A stretch of DNA of 64,000 bases from Micrasema longulum (GCA_022494885.1 JAGVSM010002889.1:1-64000), one strand, 5' to 3'. Shown: positions 12,525 through 23,159, counted from the stretch's first letter. Notes: generated by a model from the letters alone, not told the origin. Translations and numbers: made by a program.

Positions 12525-12856
12525 TGGAAAGACAAATGTTGGGAGTCTCCTTAAGAGACTGAATAAGGAATGAGGAGGTAAGACGTCGTACAATGGTGAC
12601 TGATATCGCCGAAAGAGTGGGAAGACAAAAATGGCAGTGGGTGGGTCATGTGGTGAGACAAGAAGTCGATAGGTGGACCCCCAGAATACTAAACTGGAGA
12701 CCCTACGAAAGTAAAAGGAAATTATGGAGACCACAGAGGAGACGGACTGACGAACTCGAACTCGTGGGCCATGGATGGAAACAGAGTGCCCAGGACAGAA
12801 AAACATGGAAAAATTTGGATGAGGCCTATATCCAGCAGTGGAGAGAAACGGGCTGA
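12525..12856 (+). mobile_element. RTE-C retrotransposon C-terminal relic
   Basis: The plus strand encodes SLRD-IRNEEVRRRTMVTD, then KWQWVGHVVRQ, then LNWRPYESKRKLWRPQRRR and finally LDEAYIQQWRETG before the stop at 12854-12856. This is the characteristic C-terminus of an insect RTE-like element. One in-frame stop follows SLRD. The element is 5'-truncated. A decayed sibling lies at 19990-20645. Confidence 0.8.
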
Positions 12857-13374
12857 TAAAAAGATGAAGAAGACAGGTTTTAACCTATAAAAAATATTTA
12901 TTCTCGCTACTCAAAAAATGAACGTGACGCCATAATATAAATAAATATGTATAAGAGAGAACACAAAGATAAAACTCAGAACAAAAAAGACAGAGACGCT
13001 GTTCTGTGACCGGTGTTCATGAGAAAAGATTCAGTTGGTTATTAACAGTGATGAGCATGCACGCACGCACGTAAGATGGCTGGCGTATTTATGATTTTAA
13101 ATTTATTTGGCCATAACAGGGCTAAATTATTTATTTATTTTTACAAATGATCGAAAAGGAATTATATGACAGTATGTTTCCAATTTTTGTTTTCAACTAC
13201 CTGAAGTTCAGAACATAACATATTTTACTTGTGGTAACGATGGTACATCACCGCGCGTAAAGGAATTACTTACCACAGACTTGTAACAGTTAAGAGAACA
13301 AAATTTCTGAATTTCTTCCGATCAGAATCTATAATATAAGATTTTTCTAGTGCTGTGGCTGCTTTAATGCTGGT
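12857..13374. other. No recognised feature
   Basis: No coding or repeat similarity seen apart from a short 'gcacgcacgcacg' run near 13060. Confidence 0.35.
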
Positions 13375-13420
13375 GGTTAGGTTAGGTTAAGTAAGGTAAG
13401 GTTAGGTTAGGTTAGGTCAG
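13375..13420 (+). repeat. Interstitial TTAGG-type telomere-like tract
   Basis: About nine imperfect pentamers of GGTTA, including two clean runs of 'ggttaggttagg', interrupted by 'ttaagtaaggtaagg'. TTAGG is the ancestral insect telomere repeat. The tract is short and degenerate, so it is an interstitial copy or a chance expansion. It lies immediately before R1-like RT sequence. Confidence 0.6.
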
Positions 13421-13429
13421 TTTGGGTCC

Positions 13430-13930
13430 GTTAAGGCCAGTAAACTCTGCATCCTTGTGACACTGGATGAAAAAAATGGCTTTAACTCGACCGGTTGGGC
13501 AGAAATCCGTCGAGCGCTAGCAGAAATGAGAATCTCGCAGTATCTACTAAGATAACTATTTTTAAAATAGAAAACCTATTTATGAAACAACTGATAAGAT
13601 ATCCAAGTTCAACGTGACATCTGGTGTCCCACAAGGCTCCGTACTGGGACCAACTTTTTGGAACATTATGTACGATGGCTTTTAACGAATGGAAATGCCA
13701 ATCGAAACAAAAATAGTTGGATTTGGTGACGATGTGGCCATACTGGCTGATGCCAAAACTAGATCAGCTCTAGAAACTATCACAAACGAGGCATTGCGCA
13801 GAGCGAAATGCTGGCTGGACGCAGCTGGACTTCAACTAGCAGCTCATAAAACAGAAGGGGTATTTTTCACTCGTAAATGAGAATCAGAACGACCCAAGAT
13901 CATGAGGAACATCAGGTAGAACTAAAGAGA
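13430..13930 (+). mobile_element. R1/Jockey-type RT core fragment
   Basis: Across frame breaks the plus strand reads VTLDEKNGFNSTGWAEIRRA and ISQYLLR (RT motif 1-2 region), VTSGVPQGSVLGPTFWN (motif 4) and KIVGFGDDVAILADAK (the catalytic box, here FGDD instead of the usual F/YADD), then AKCWLDAAGLQLAAHKTEG. It is frameshifted near 13560 and has a stop at 13684. Motif order and spacing identify an RT fragment. The clade (R1-like rather than Jockey) is inferred from the AAHKTEG-type motif. Confidence 0.8.
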
Positions 13931-14785
13931 TCACTGCGCCACCTAGGAGTACAGTAGGGCACGACTCTCTAGTAGGGCTTCTCTATAGGTTCACGCATTA
14001 TTACTCTGAGAAAGTTTATTACCTTTATTACTTTTGGTGAGTAAACAAGTTCCCTGCGGATGCGGGGTGCAAATAGTGGGGGCGAAGCACTAGGGCTTTT
14101 ATTTTATTTATTATTGAGCGGAGTGGACTGTAATTAAATTTAATGAAAATAACTTAGTAATCTCGCTATGCGGTAGCAGTGTCAATTAGTCAAAACCTCA
14201 TCAAATGAGATAAATTAGGAAGGGATGCCACTAACCTTTGATGGACTTGCCGTATCCGACTTGACACTTGAGATCGGCACTAGCATAATGGCAGTCCCCG
14301 ATCTGGAGCTTCACGAAATAAATGCGTGATGTACGACACGAGGTCGTAATGTGGCGGGTGATCAAAGGATACTGAGGTGGGAGGTGAACGGTGGTTGTAG
14401 GTAAACGGATATAGAAGTTGTGACAATACTTGAACCATGCATACCCACATAATTCGCAACAAGGTTTTTAAAAAAATGTGATATTTTCCTATTGGTCTAC
14501 CAATTGAGTTCGATGAAGTCAATTCGGTCGACCCCACGACTTTGGGGTCGTCGCCCTGAAGTAGTGGGGGGCCCTCTCACCTAGTCTAATGGCCCGATAC
14601 TTTACAAATCAGGGCTTGGAGGAGGAGATTTAGCAAAACGTAAACTCTCGCCATCCACACAGTAGCCAGGCTCATTATAGACCTGTGCCTGGAGAGCAAG
14701 ACTTATTCGTCTCAGTGACGTCAGGAGCTTGCATAAAACTAACCCATACCTCTAAGAATAAGAATGAATATACTCAGTGAAAATC
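13931..14785. other. Unassigned, locally GC-richer block
   Basis: The region 14030-14730 has higher GC than the surroundings and lacks any RT motif I can recognise in six frames. It could be retrotransposon UTR or an RTE/R1 internal segment. The strings 'gaccccacgactttggggtc' and 'gtagtggggggccctctcac' (14532-14580) form local hairpins. Confidence 0.3.
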
Positions 14786-14839
14786 AAATGCCGCCTATTT
14801 AACGCCTGCATGGCACCTATTCTCCTCTATGGATGCGAA
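14786..14839 (+). mobile_element. RTE-B microfragment
   Basis: Encodes VKIKCRLFNACMAPILLYGC, matching the longer RTE-B copy at 41095-41565 (VKTKCRLYKACITPILLYGC). It is cut abruptly by SINE-A sequence, so the SINE either inserted here or recombined with it. Confidence 0.7.
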
Positions 14840-15085
14840 TCGTCAGCGCGTTTGCCTACCATGCAAGAGGTCGTGGGTTCGATTCCCGACATGATTGATA
14901 TGAAATATTTATTTAAAATTGTGTTATTGTACTAGAATATTTCATAGTCCCTGGACTGGTACCTTAAGCAAGAGACTGGTCATCTTACCTTCATGTAACA
15001 AAAATGATTAAGATACACTGCAATTGTTCCACCAATGCAGTGCCGTATGCACCATTAAGTGCGTAAAGGGAATGAAATTACAAGA
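14840..15085 (+). mobile_element. SINE-A copy (tRNA-Gly-like head)
   Basis: The head has 'gcctaccatgcaagaggtcg' and a B-box 'gggttcgattcc'. The body has 'atatttcatagtccctggac' and 'gactggtcatcttaccttca'. The tail has 'gcagtgccgtatgcacc' and 'gtgcgtaaagggaatga'. The A-box end is missing, probably lost at the junction with the RTE-B fragment. Confidence 0.75.
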
Positions 15086-15087
15086 GA

Positions 15088-15520
15088 GATGAAGAACATT
15101 TAAGATAATATAATATAGAAGTCTAGGCATCTACAGGGCTTATGACCTGTCAATGGCTGGTTTAAGTGGCCACTTTACACACGGTGTGACATTCACCATT
15201 CTGCCTATATTTGAACATCTATATTCCTTCAATTCTTTCATCCGATGATGTTTGTGATGTTAAAGAGCTGAAACCTTTATTTATGCGGGTGAGATTCATC
15301 TAGTTGAATTATTTCACCTACATACTAGGCAACGCCTGAAAATGTTATTTTTTCAATTTCTATACTTCTTCATGGACCAGGTGGATTTATCAACAATATT
15401 TTGAGTTAGTCCAAATTTTTGTAGACAGGGACTGGATTCAACTCCCTGGGGAGCTGTTTATATTAACAAATTACAACAGATATGTAGAACATTTAAGATA
15501 AGGTAATATAGAAGTCTAGA
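15088..15520 (-). repeat. FB1 foldback repeat, full single arm
   Basis: The most complete arm: 'gatgaagaacatttaagata', 'aagtctaggcatctacaggg', 'ggtttaagtggccac', 'ctgaaacctttatttatgcg', 'ctaggcaacgcctgaaaa', 'gaccaggtgg', then 'ttgtagacagggactggatt' and 'attacaacaga'. A second 'gaacatttaagata..gtctaga' starts at 15485, i.e. the next arm, which is cut by a Jockey insertion at about 15525. Confidence 0.8.
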
Positions 15521-15527
15521 CGTCCAA

Positions 15528-16063
15528 TAAGGATCTGATTCTACAGAGAGGAGTTAATACTTTTTTGGCTCAAAGGCAGCAATATTATATAGGCCCGAGG
15601 CCCCGAGGATATTTAACCTTATCCCAGATTCGTCGAAATGTGGTGGGATTGCCAGGCTGAGGAAGGTGTTGACTGCATTTTTAATCCATATTGGTCGGAG
15701 GGAGTCAGATAAATTGTTGTCCGATGTAGAAGGACTTAAGCTGGTTTCTTGTTATACTAGTAATGACTTAGGATATAGAGATTTTGGTATTATTTATGTT
15801 TTCTCTGGATATTTATTGTTTACTTTTAAGACTGAAAAAGCACACATAATTATAAAACTGTAATTAATTTGTAATATTATTATAAAATACATAGTTTACT
15901 GCCTTAGAACGGGGAAGCTATCCCTAGTTAGGCAGTTTAGATGAACCAACAGCAAAAAATATATAAATATATGTTTACTTTTACTTTTTAATTAATTTTG
16001 TTGTTTAAATAATTACTTGTAAATTGCTGTAATAAATATGTAAAAAAATAAAATTAAAAAAAA
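15528..16063 (+). mobile_element. Jockey-B retrotransposon 3' end
   Basis: It is collinear with the minus-strand element at 57780-59140. The C-terminal frame reads LAQRQQYYI, then IPDSSKCGGIARLRKVLTAF, IGRRESDKLLSDVEG and GYRDFGIIYVF, ending in a stop at 15861-15863. The 3' UTR has a stem-loop (15898-15936) before an A-rich tail at 16040-16070. 5'-truncated; inserted into FB1 DNA. Confidence 0.85.
15898..15936 (+). other. Stem-loop in Jockey-B 3' UTR
   Basis: ACTGCCT pairs with AGGCAGT, with an inner GGG/CCC pairing around 'gaagctat'. It is conserved in the second copy (57833-57871). Comparable hairpins in other families' 3' ends suggest a role in template recognition by the RT; that role is inference. 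Confidence 0.6.
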
Positions 16064-16094
16064 TAAAAAAAATTATATCGACATTAATTATTAG

Positions 16095-16204
16095 CTGTTC
16101 GCGAATGTTCCAATGTGATAGCGAATACGGTAAACAACTATGGTAGGAATTTTTTATCACGTAGCTTATTAGCACGTCGATAGTTATTTGTGATTGAGCT
16201 ACTG
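16095..16204 (-). mobile_element. hAT-like MITE fragment (one end)
   Basis: It matches one end of the element at 25162-25665: 'ttagcacgtcgatagt' then 'atttgtgattgag' and a terminal CTG. The internal 'ataaacaactacggtgaaaa'-type sequence is also present in diverged form. The other terminus is missing. Confidence 0.65.
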
Positions 16205-16207
16205 GCT

Positions 16208-16404
16208 GTTTTTAGCAGAACAAAGATTTTTTTTTTTTTGCACCACAACAGGCCAGGAGGCCCAATTACAGTGGTGAATTACAATACAGAACAACCAGGC
16301 TTGAGAAAAATCACATTTTTTAATTTTTGTGTTCTCACCGGGAATCGAACCCGGAACCTTCCGTGCGTGAGTCAAGCGTCTTGACCACTACACCACGGAG
16401 GCCG
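16208..16404 (-). mobile_element. SINE-B copy (tRNA-derived)
   Basis: On the minus strand the head reads 'ccgtggtgtagtggtcaaga' (A box), 'ggttccgggttcgattccc' (B box) and 'ggtgagaacac'. The body has 'ctcaagcctgg' and 'ccactgtaattgggcctcc', and the polyA tail lies at 16211-16225. It is collinear with 53586-53768. The tRNA head is tRNA-like but fused to a SINE body, so it is not a tRNA gene. Confidence 0.85.
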
Positions 16405-18245
16405 CTTATAATTGACTTACTGCACGCGATAACACCAATATCGCTTTTTTTTACTGTGGCTGCTTTCTGCATAACTACGTTCACTTTAAAATCTATTTAC
16501 AACTTGAGTACTGTTGATGGATACAATTGATGGATACAATGATAGATACAATGCAGAGAAAAGAGTAAAGAAAAATAAACTGCGTGCCGTTTTGCAGAAT
16601 AAAATAATATTGATATTTACAATATTTTGAATATATCCAAACGTTTGATGATGAATTAACTTAAGAACATTGTTTTTCTGTCAATCTCTCGCAAATGCCT
16701 CCCGGATACTGTGCAAAAAAGTCAACAGCACGTTGGATTAATTTTGCCCAAGTAAAATCGACGAGATCTGAAATTACCCAAAACCCCCGACTTTCATACT
16801 ATAGTCCTTAAAATATAGCTGGATTTAAATAACAGCTGTCAAACTAATGTGATTAGTGATGAGAAATTAATGATCACCGAGCAAATCGATACTATCAGTT
16901 ATTTCATGCAATCATGAAACTCTGTTTTCCAAAAATTGATTTAAAAACGTAAAAACAAGTCTATTTTAGAGTGTTTAACACAATTATTCACCAAAAAATA
17001 AGACATTTATACTTTTTTCATGAACAACATCAAATAAATTATTTTTTTATTCGATCAATTTCATATCATTAATTGTAGTGCTTTCGCACTTATAGTTTAC
17101 GCAGACAGGGTATAGTCTAAGCTTATAACCGAGTTACACAGTTTAAACCCGCGCTGTGCCAGCGGGTACCCTGCAAGACATCGGACCGTCCCATGACCGT
17201 CCCATGTTTTTGCAAGATGATGTAACCCTGTAAGAACGAAGTTAATAATAAATTAGGTTTATTTTAGTTTTAAAGCTGATTTTATATATTTATTTTGAAC
17301 AACGTTTGATCAAACATTGTTGAAAAGCTGTGATCTTTTATGGGTTTTTGGATGGTCCAAACTCTCATTAGAATCAAATAATCAAAAAAACAAAACCACA
17401 AAAACACGGCAATGGTAAATATTTATTATGTGTAAAAAAATCACTGCTCCAGTGTCATAAACCAGGGAGCAAATAAAGAATTCGTTTGTAATAAGAAAAT
17501 TTTGACAGCGTTTCTTCTAAAATCCAATCAAATTGAGACTTGCGTCGCAATAATTTTAATATAGATATAATTATGTTGGGAATAAACGCAATAAATGTAT
17601 CTTCAAATATACCGTCATAGTGAAGGTATGCCTTTTGTATCTTCCGATTATAATAGCCCCCATGAATATGTTTAAAAATCTAATTCTAATATCGCTTCTC
17701 ATCTGTTCATAAAATTATCATCGCCGTTAGCAATATCTGTCTAATCTAATTAAGATTTAAAACGTGGTTAATATAATGACGTAGCTGGTTCCGCTATTTT
17801 TGCAGATATGAGATATTAATATCCCGCGTAATTAAAATGAAAAATTAGACAATAGTCATTTTTTTACTGTTGGTATCAAAGGTGTTTTTAATCATATTTA
17901 ACTCTTTAAAGACTATTAAAAATACCCCTGGAAACGGTGTAACGTCATATTCCACTAAGCGAAAGATGAAATGTTTTGAAATTCAGGTATTTAAAAGTAA
18001 AAAATTTAAATTACATAAATAATTTAAAAATCGCTTATTAATCAATTGTACAATCTTTCTTACTGGCGATGCGTCAGCTGGTTTACGACTGTTCGGACCA
18101 ATGCTTAATCTAATCTATACCTACCTACCGTCCTTCCCATTTCCTAGTGCACTCTATGTAACAATAATTATACGTGTGAGTGCCGGAAAAAACATTATGC
18201 TATCAGTACACAATCTAACATCATCCGAGTACTCACATGAGAGGT
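16405..18245. other. Unassigned region
   Basis: AT-rich, with no RT motifs, SINE boxes or FB1 arms seen. A slightly GC-richer patch at 17100-17230 includes 'ccgtcccatgaccgtcccatg', a tandem 10-bp duplication. No supported gene. Confidence 0.35.
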
Positions 18246-18336
18246 ATTATCATACATGGTCAATATAGTGCAGGCAATTGGTAAAATAAACCAAAGTAGG
18301 AAACAAAATGCAGAACACTCTTCTAGTGGAACGGAA

Positions 18337-18362
18337 GGCCTGTTGACTGCTGTCAACAGGCC
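18337..18362. other. Perfect 11-bp stem-loop
   Basis: GGCCTGTTGAC and GTCAACAGGCC are perfect reverse complements around a TGCT loop, inside a minus-strand open frame (18250-18435) of unknown origin. It may be a retrotransposon 3' hairpin or a transcriptional element. Confidence 0.5.
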
Positions 18363-18559
18363 GGCTTCTCCTGAAGGGTTTTGAGTGGTTTCCTTTCCAC
18401 ACGAGCAAATGCTGAGAAGTTCCTGATTCGTCCACTTTAGATCCTCCCCGATCCCAACAGATTAGCTAAATATAAAGTAAAACAATTGCAGAAAAATCCG
18501 CTTTTTGAAAAATAAACCTTGTATATTGTATGATATTTTTCTGATATTCTCGTATTGTG

Positions 18560-19145
18560 TTCATGTTTACTTCAATTTTTGTTGTCTGTCTATTGTTAGT
18601 CCTAAATATTTAACATGTTCAATTTCAGTTTGTCGTTCATTATTTATGTAAGCATCTACTTTGTGACATTTTTTTCTAGATTCAAAATGGATAATATTGC
18701 ATTTTTTTTCATGAAGTGTAAGTAAGTTTGTGTTTGTCCATTTAGTCAACATAATAAGGTCTTCGTTTATGTCATTGTTTGTTAATACGTCTGTTTGATT
18801 TTTATAGAATAGTCCAATATCGTCGGCATACATAATAATTTTTCCTTTAAAATTATACAGTGATAAGTCATTAATATATAAAATATATAATAGTGGACCC
18901 AAAATAGATCCTTGTGGGACTCCAAAATTTACTGTTGGTATTTTACTTTTTTTTTCATTTTCAAAGGTATTCTGCTTCCGATTTGTTTGGTATGAATTTA
19001 ATAGTTTGCATTCTTGAGATTTTACTCTTATTTCATTTATTTTTGTTATCATGGTCTCAATGTGTACCGTATCAAAAGCTTTTTTAAAATCTAATATTAC
19101 TCCTGTGGTTGGAATTCTAGCATCCATATTTGTTTGAATATAATG
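18560..19145 (-). mobile_element. Jockey-clade RT domain fragment
   Basis: The 186-codon open frame holds RT motifs in order: TTGVILDFKKAFDTV (first catalytic Asp), FGVPQGSILGPLLYILYIND, KIIMYADDIGLFYK (the YADD catalytic box), LLTLHEKKCNIIHF and VKYLGLTID. This is the best-preserved RT core in the window, but only residues around motifs 2-7 survive. The 5' part, endonuclease and C-terminus are absent. It ends at a stop just after LTIDRQQKLK. Confidence 0.85.
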
Positions 19146-19154
19146 AAATATTAT

Positions 19155-19605
19155 TGAATATTATTCTTCTTATCCTTATCGTTCCTCTCCCCGATGGAGG
19201 TTGGATATCATCGTGGCAATTTTCACTTTGTTTGCAGCTTCCCTGAACAAGGACTGAGTGCTGCAATGGAACCAGTCACGCAAGTTCTTTAGCCAAGAGA
19301 TGCGCCTTCTACCTGCACTGCGTCTTCCTTCAATCCTTCCCTGTAGAATGACTTGTAAAATGTTATATTTTTCGCCTCTCATAATATGCCCAAAGTACTC
19401 GAGTTTTCTTTTCTTTATGGTCTTCAGTACCTCTTTATTTTTTCCATCCGTCGGAGAACGTCATCGTTTCGGACTCTGTCCCCGCAAGAGATTTTTAATA
19501 TCCTCCTGTAGCACCACATTTCAAAGGCTTCGATCTTTTATGAAGTGCTTTGGGTGAGTGTCCACGTTTCGACGCCATAAAAAAGTACTGAGAAAATGTA
19601 ACATC
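19155..19605 (-). mobile_element. RTE-D retrotransposon C-terminal relic
   Basis: The minus strand reads MRGEKYNILQVILQGRIEGR, then AGRRRISWLKNLRDW, then LFREAANKVKIATMISNL, the characteristic C-terminus of an insect RTE-like element. Further upstream (19385-19600) frame-shifted remnants equivalent to 'KKRKLEYFGHI' remain. It lies directly against the Jockey RT fragment at 19145. Related copy: 32925-33060 plus 33540-33800. Confidence 0.8.
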
Positions 19606-19611
19606 GTACAG

Positions 19612-19892
19612 TTTGCATTCGGAGGTTGATCTCACCCATATGATAAAGGATGAATCTCACCCACATGATAAACGTTTCAGCTCTTTTACTTCACAAAAGT
19701 CAACAGATGGAAAAGTTGAGGAAATGCGCGTGTTAAAACATAGGCAGAATGGTGAATGTTACACAGTGTGTGAAGTGGCCACTTCAACCAGCCAATGATA
19801 GGTGATAAGCCTTTCCTCTCTGTTGCAACAAATTTAAATATAAATAACTCCCTAGCCAGTCTGCAAGCATTTGGACATACTCAAAAAATTAT
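19612..19892 (+). repeat. FB1 foldback repeat, partial arm
   Basis: Contains 'gatgaatctcacccacatga', 'ttcagctcttttacttcac', 'ggcagaatggtgaatgttac', 'gtggccacttcaacc' and the terminal 'ccagtctgcaagcatttgga'. It starts with a duplicated 'ctcacccatatgataaa' block. Confidence 0.75.
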
Positions 19893-19989
19893 TGAAGTCC
19901 CAATATCTTTAAAAAGAAAAGTCTATCATGCATATTGCCGGTGACAACATACGGTCGAGAAACCATGTCTGTAACACAGAAAAGTAGCC

Positions 19990-20645
19990 AAAAATTAAAA
20001 TGCACGCAACGATCCGTGGAAATACAGATGCTCGGTGTATGTCCAGACACAGAACAAGATATGAAGAAATAAGGTGCCGCACCGGAGACGCGGATATAAT
20101 GGATCGTGCAGCAAAATTAAAATGGCAAAACATTTTAGGAAAAATGATGGCAGGTGGACACCCAGAATTAAAAAGTTGAGACCATGGACAAACAAAGGAA
20201 GTGTTGGAAGGCAACAGAAAAGATGTGTAGAGGTATTAATATACTCTACTTGATAGTAGCTATTTGTTAGTTCATGTAAAACATATTATGATTGAATGGA
20301 TTTAACCTCAAGGAATAAATAAATAAAATAATTTAGGTTACTTACAATTTTTGGTTTATTACACACGAAAATACAAAGATTAGAAAAATAATATTTTAGA
20401 GTGAATTTGAATACTGGTGAAGACAGAGAAGGGCGAGTGACGTGTTACGCGCCCTTAAATAGGTCCATTGGGCACTGTGGCCATAGACAACAATACATTC
20501 TCGTCTCTCACTCTCTGGTCCCCACAGATGGGTCGATGGCATTGCCTTTGTTGACATGGATGATGAAAGCGGGTGATAGGAAGTAATGAAGACGTTTGGA
20601 AGAGGCCGCCATGCAGCAGTGGAGAGCCAAAGGCTGAAGAAGAAT
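19990..20645 (+). mobile_element. RTE-C relic, interrupted
   Basis: The plus strand reads RYEEIRCRTGDADIMDRAA then KLKWQNILGKMMAGGHPEL (RTE-C C-terminal region, compare 12525-12856). The last piece, RRLEEAAMQQWRAKG before a stop, is at about 20587-20635. Between them 20235-20550 is foreign or decayed, with an A-rich 'aaggaataaataaataaaat' at 20313-20332. Confidence 0.65.
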
Positions 20646-20689
20646 TTTAATACTAGATTTTAAAAGTATCAAATACTATCAAATATTAG

Positions 20690-20793
20690 TATCTACTTTG
20701 GCAAACATATGTTTATCGCAGGAGGCTAAACTAGCAGTTCACAACGGAGTTCTAGTGCTAACTCTAATGTATGGGAGTAATTCTTGCTAACAA
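20690..20793 (+). mobile_element. RTE-A fragment, left of CR1 insertion
   Basis: Encodes STLANICLSQEAKLAVHNGV and LTLMYGS, then switches at 20777 to 'aattcttgctaacaaaa', which in the copy at 52700 lies upstream of the RT-proximal part. The order is therefore permuted relative to 52630-53338: a rearranged RTE-A copy interrupted by the CR1-like insertion that follows. Confidence 0.7.
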
Positions 20794-21396
20794 AATTCTT
20801 GCGGACCAACTACTGCTTTACAAAATTGTGACAGGAATGGTTGACTGTACAGAGCTGCTTGGTTTAATAACAATACATGTGCCAGCCAGGATTTGTAGAC
20901 GGTACCACCTGTTTCATGTACCAACAAGTAAAACATCGTATGTTAAAAATGCTTTTTTTCGTAGGACTTTTTCAATGTACAATACAAAATTTAAAAATAT
21001 AGATTATACAAACATCACTCTGTCAGATTTAAAATTTACACTAAAAATGTATTATGTAACTTAGTAGACATTATAATAATAAATATGTACATCTCCCCTC
21101 CCCTCCTTATCCTCTCTTCAAGCATTTTTGTCCTTATCCCGCCCAATTTACAGTAACTTAATGTTCTTAAAATTAATATTTAAAAATCTTTGATTATTGA
21201 GTACATGAAAATAACATTTTTATATGTATAAATTGTATGTATTTATTTGATATGTAATATATATATTCTTTACTAACTTTGTATACTATGTGGAAATCTG
21301 TTATTAGTTCTGAGTTTATACACTATATCTGTTTGTTTACTAAAAATATGTATGTAGAACTGTTGATTTCCCTAATAAAATAAAAATAAAAAAAAA
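20794..21396 (+). mobile_element. CR1/Jockey-like 3' end inserted in RTE-A
   Basis: The frame ADQLLLYKIVTGMVDC, then VPARICRRYHLFHVPTSKTS and FFRRTFSMYN, ends at a stop near 21062. About 330 bp of 3' UTR and an A-rich tail (21370-21400) follow. Flanking RTE-A sequence resumes exactly with 'gtctacgatgtatgcaag', continuous in the uninterrupted copy at 52730, so this is a clean 5'-truncated insertion. Related C-terminus: 28745-29110. Confidence 0.75.
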
Positions 21397-22108
21397 AAAA
21401 GTCTACGATGTATGCAAGAATAGCGATTTGCTTATAAATGTTGATAAATCGAAAGTGATGGTTTTTGAAAGGGATGAAAATATAACTAAATGTGAGATCA
21501 GTGTGAACGGAGATATTCTGAATCAGGTAGAAGAATTTGTGTATCTGGGAAGAATGTTTACTAGAGATGGAAAGGAGGGTGAGTGCCGGGAACAGGGCGA
21601 ACGGTGCACTGAAATCTACTTTGGCAAACAAATGTTTATCGCAGGAGGCTAAACTGGCAGTTCACAACGGAGTTCTAGTGCCAACTCTAATGTATGGGAG
21701 CGAAGTATGGAATTGGAAAAATGATGATGAAAGTAGGTTGAATGCTGTCGAAATGCGATCCCTCAGGTGAACGTGTGGTAAAACGATGTATGATAGGTGC
21801 ACAAATGTCGAGATCCGTGAAGTGTGTAAGGCTGAGACACGCATTATCGACTGAATCAAGAAAGGGGTGCTGCGTTGGTTGGGACATGTAGAACGAATGG
21901 ACAGCGACAGAACGGCTTAAATGATCTACGATGCAAATGTTGATGGATGTAGAAAACGAGGAAGACCGAGAAAGACATGGCACGATCAAGTCCGTCAAAT
22001 ACTTGAAGATGGACATGTCAAAAGTAGGAATAATCGGCGTGCGTATCCTCTCTGCCTACCACTACAGAGAAACGGCGTAATGATTAATTTATTTTTTGTT
22101 TTTGTTTA
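21397..22108 (+). mobile_element. RTE-A relic, right of CR1 insertion
   Basis: Reads VYDVCKNSDLLINVDKSKVM, VEEFVYLGRMFTRDGK, then (after a frameshift shared with the 52.8 kb copy) SQEAKLAVHNGVLVPTLMYG, NAVEMRSLR, GHVERMDSDRTA and GRPRKTWHDQV. Several stops. The end 'cggcgtaatg' followed by T-rich sequence corresponds to the tailed 3' end of the family. The shared frameshift shows that the 21.4 and 52.7 kb copies come from one defective source or from duplication. Confidence 0.85.
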
Positions 22109-22162
22109 AAGTATTAAAAATCACTTATTTTTCTTTCCTGAAAATTTGGGTTTTCGGACTTT

Positions 22163-22988
22163 TTTTTATTTTATTTTTTTTATTTTTTAATTTTTTATTT
22201 TGTCTTTAAATAGTACAAACATAATAAATTAATGTCCTAATATTAACTTATATCTAATTATTATTAAAACATATACTAATTATTAACATTTTTCAAACGA
22301 TATACGTACACTTAAAAAGAAAACTTCTATAAAGCTAACACGAATAAGATTACTTTTTATAATTTATCTGCTAAACACATGTTTTTTTAAATGACATTTA
22401 AATGAAATAATATATTTTTTTGCTCTCTTATTTCCAATGGTATTTCCTTATAATATAACTCTACAGCTCGGTGCATCAACGAGTTCTGTGTACTTGTTTT
22501 CCTACGAAATGGTAGTCTTACTTAATGTTTATTTCTTGTTTTATATACATGTTCACATTGACATTGTTCACAACTCTTTTGAGGTATAACCATTAATCAT
22601 TTTATAAACAAAAAACATTACATTAAAATATATTAGTTGACGTACTGTCATAATTTTTGCTTGTTTCAGCATCAACTTTATTCTGGTGTATTTTTTTTTT
22701 CAAAATTACTCTCATAGCCCATTCTCTCATTTTGCAGAACAGTAAGTTTATTTTTTTCCCCTTCAGTTGCCAAAAACAAAATACTACTACAATAATTTAT
22801 ATGAGGCACAATTATGGAGTTATAAATCATCCTGCACGAATCTGCAGTTGTATATCTTCTGATTCTTCCCATAAGAGAAACCTTCCTTGCTATCTTATTT
22901 GTCACATATCTTGTATTCTATTATAATCCCCAAATATTTTATCTCTTTCACTTAATTTAGTTAACCGAAAGGCATTTATTCCAATAAA
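22163..22988 (-). mobile_element. Jockey-C relic (3' part)
   Basis: The minus strand reads IKYLGIIIE, IARKVSLMGRIRRYTTADSC, MIYNSIIVPHINYCSSILFL and LTVLQNERM, then decays. The polyA tail appears as the T-rich run at 22163-22200. It is the same family as 51440-52245. The element continues beyond the Penelope insertion at 23776-23860. Confidence 0.8.
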
Positions 22989-23001
22989 CAAATTTAGAAA
23001 A
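22989..23001. repeat. Left 13-bp target duplication of the Penelope-like insertion
   Basis: CAAATTTAGAAAA here is repeated exactly at 23763-23775. The Jockey-C sequence reads continuously if the DNA between them is removed. Confidence 0.8.
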
Positions 23002-23084
23002 TTAAACTTCTTAGATTTTCACGGCCGTTAAGATGCACAATAAGTTTTTCTGAGTTATTATGCCGTGTGTCGTTCGTACTCTCT

Positions 23085-23125
23085 ACCGACGTTTCGGATC
23101 GCGTTTCAGCGTCCATCATCAGGGT
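23085..23125 (-). ncRNA. Hammerhead-ribozyme-like motif, left PLE repeat
   Basis: On the minus strand: ACC, CTGATGA core, a stem II built from GGACGC and GCGATCC (one bulged A), GAAA, a minimal ACGT stem III, cleavage-site C, then GGT closing stem I. Minimal hammerheads with near-absent stem III are documented in Penelope-like pseudo-LTRs; activity here is inference. Confidence 0.65.
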
Positions 23126-23159
23126 TGATGTTTCTTAAATCAGCAAAGGACCGGGATCC

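Noticed and set aside
16331..16404. tRNA gene on the minus strand
   Set aside because: Good A and B boxes, but the head is fused to a SINE body and polyA tail and is duplicated at 53586, so it is a SINE-B head.
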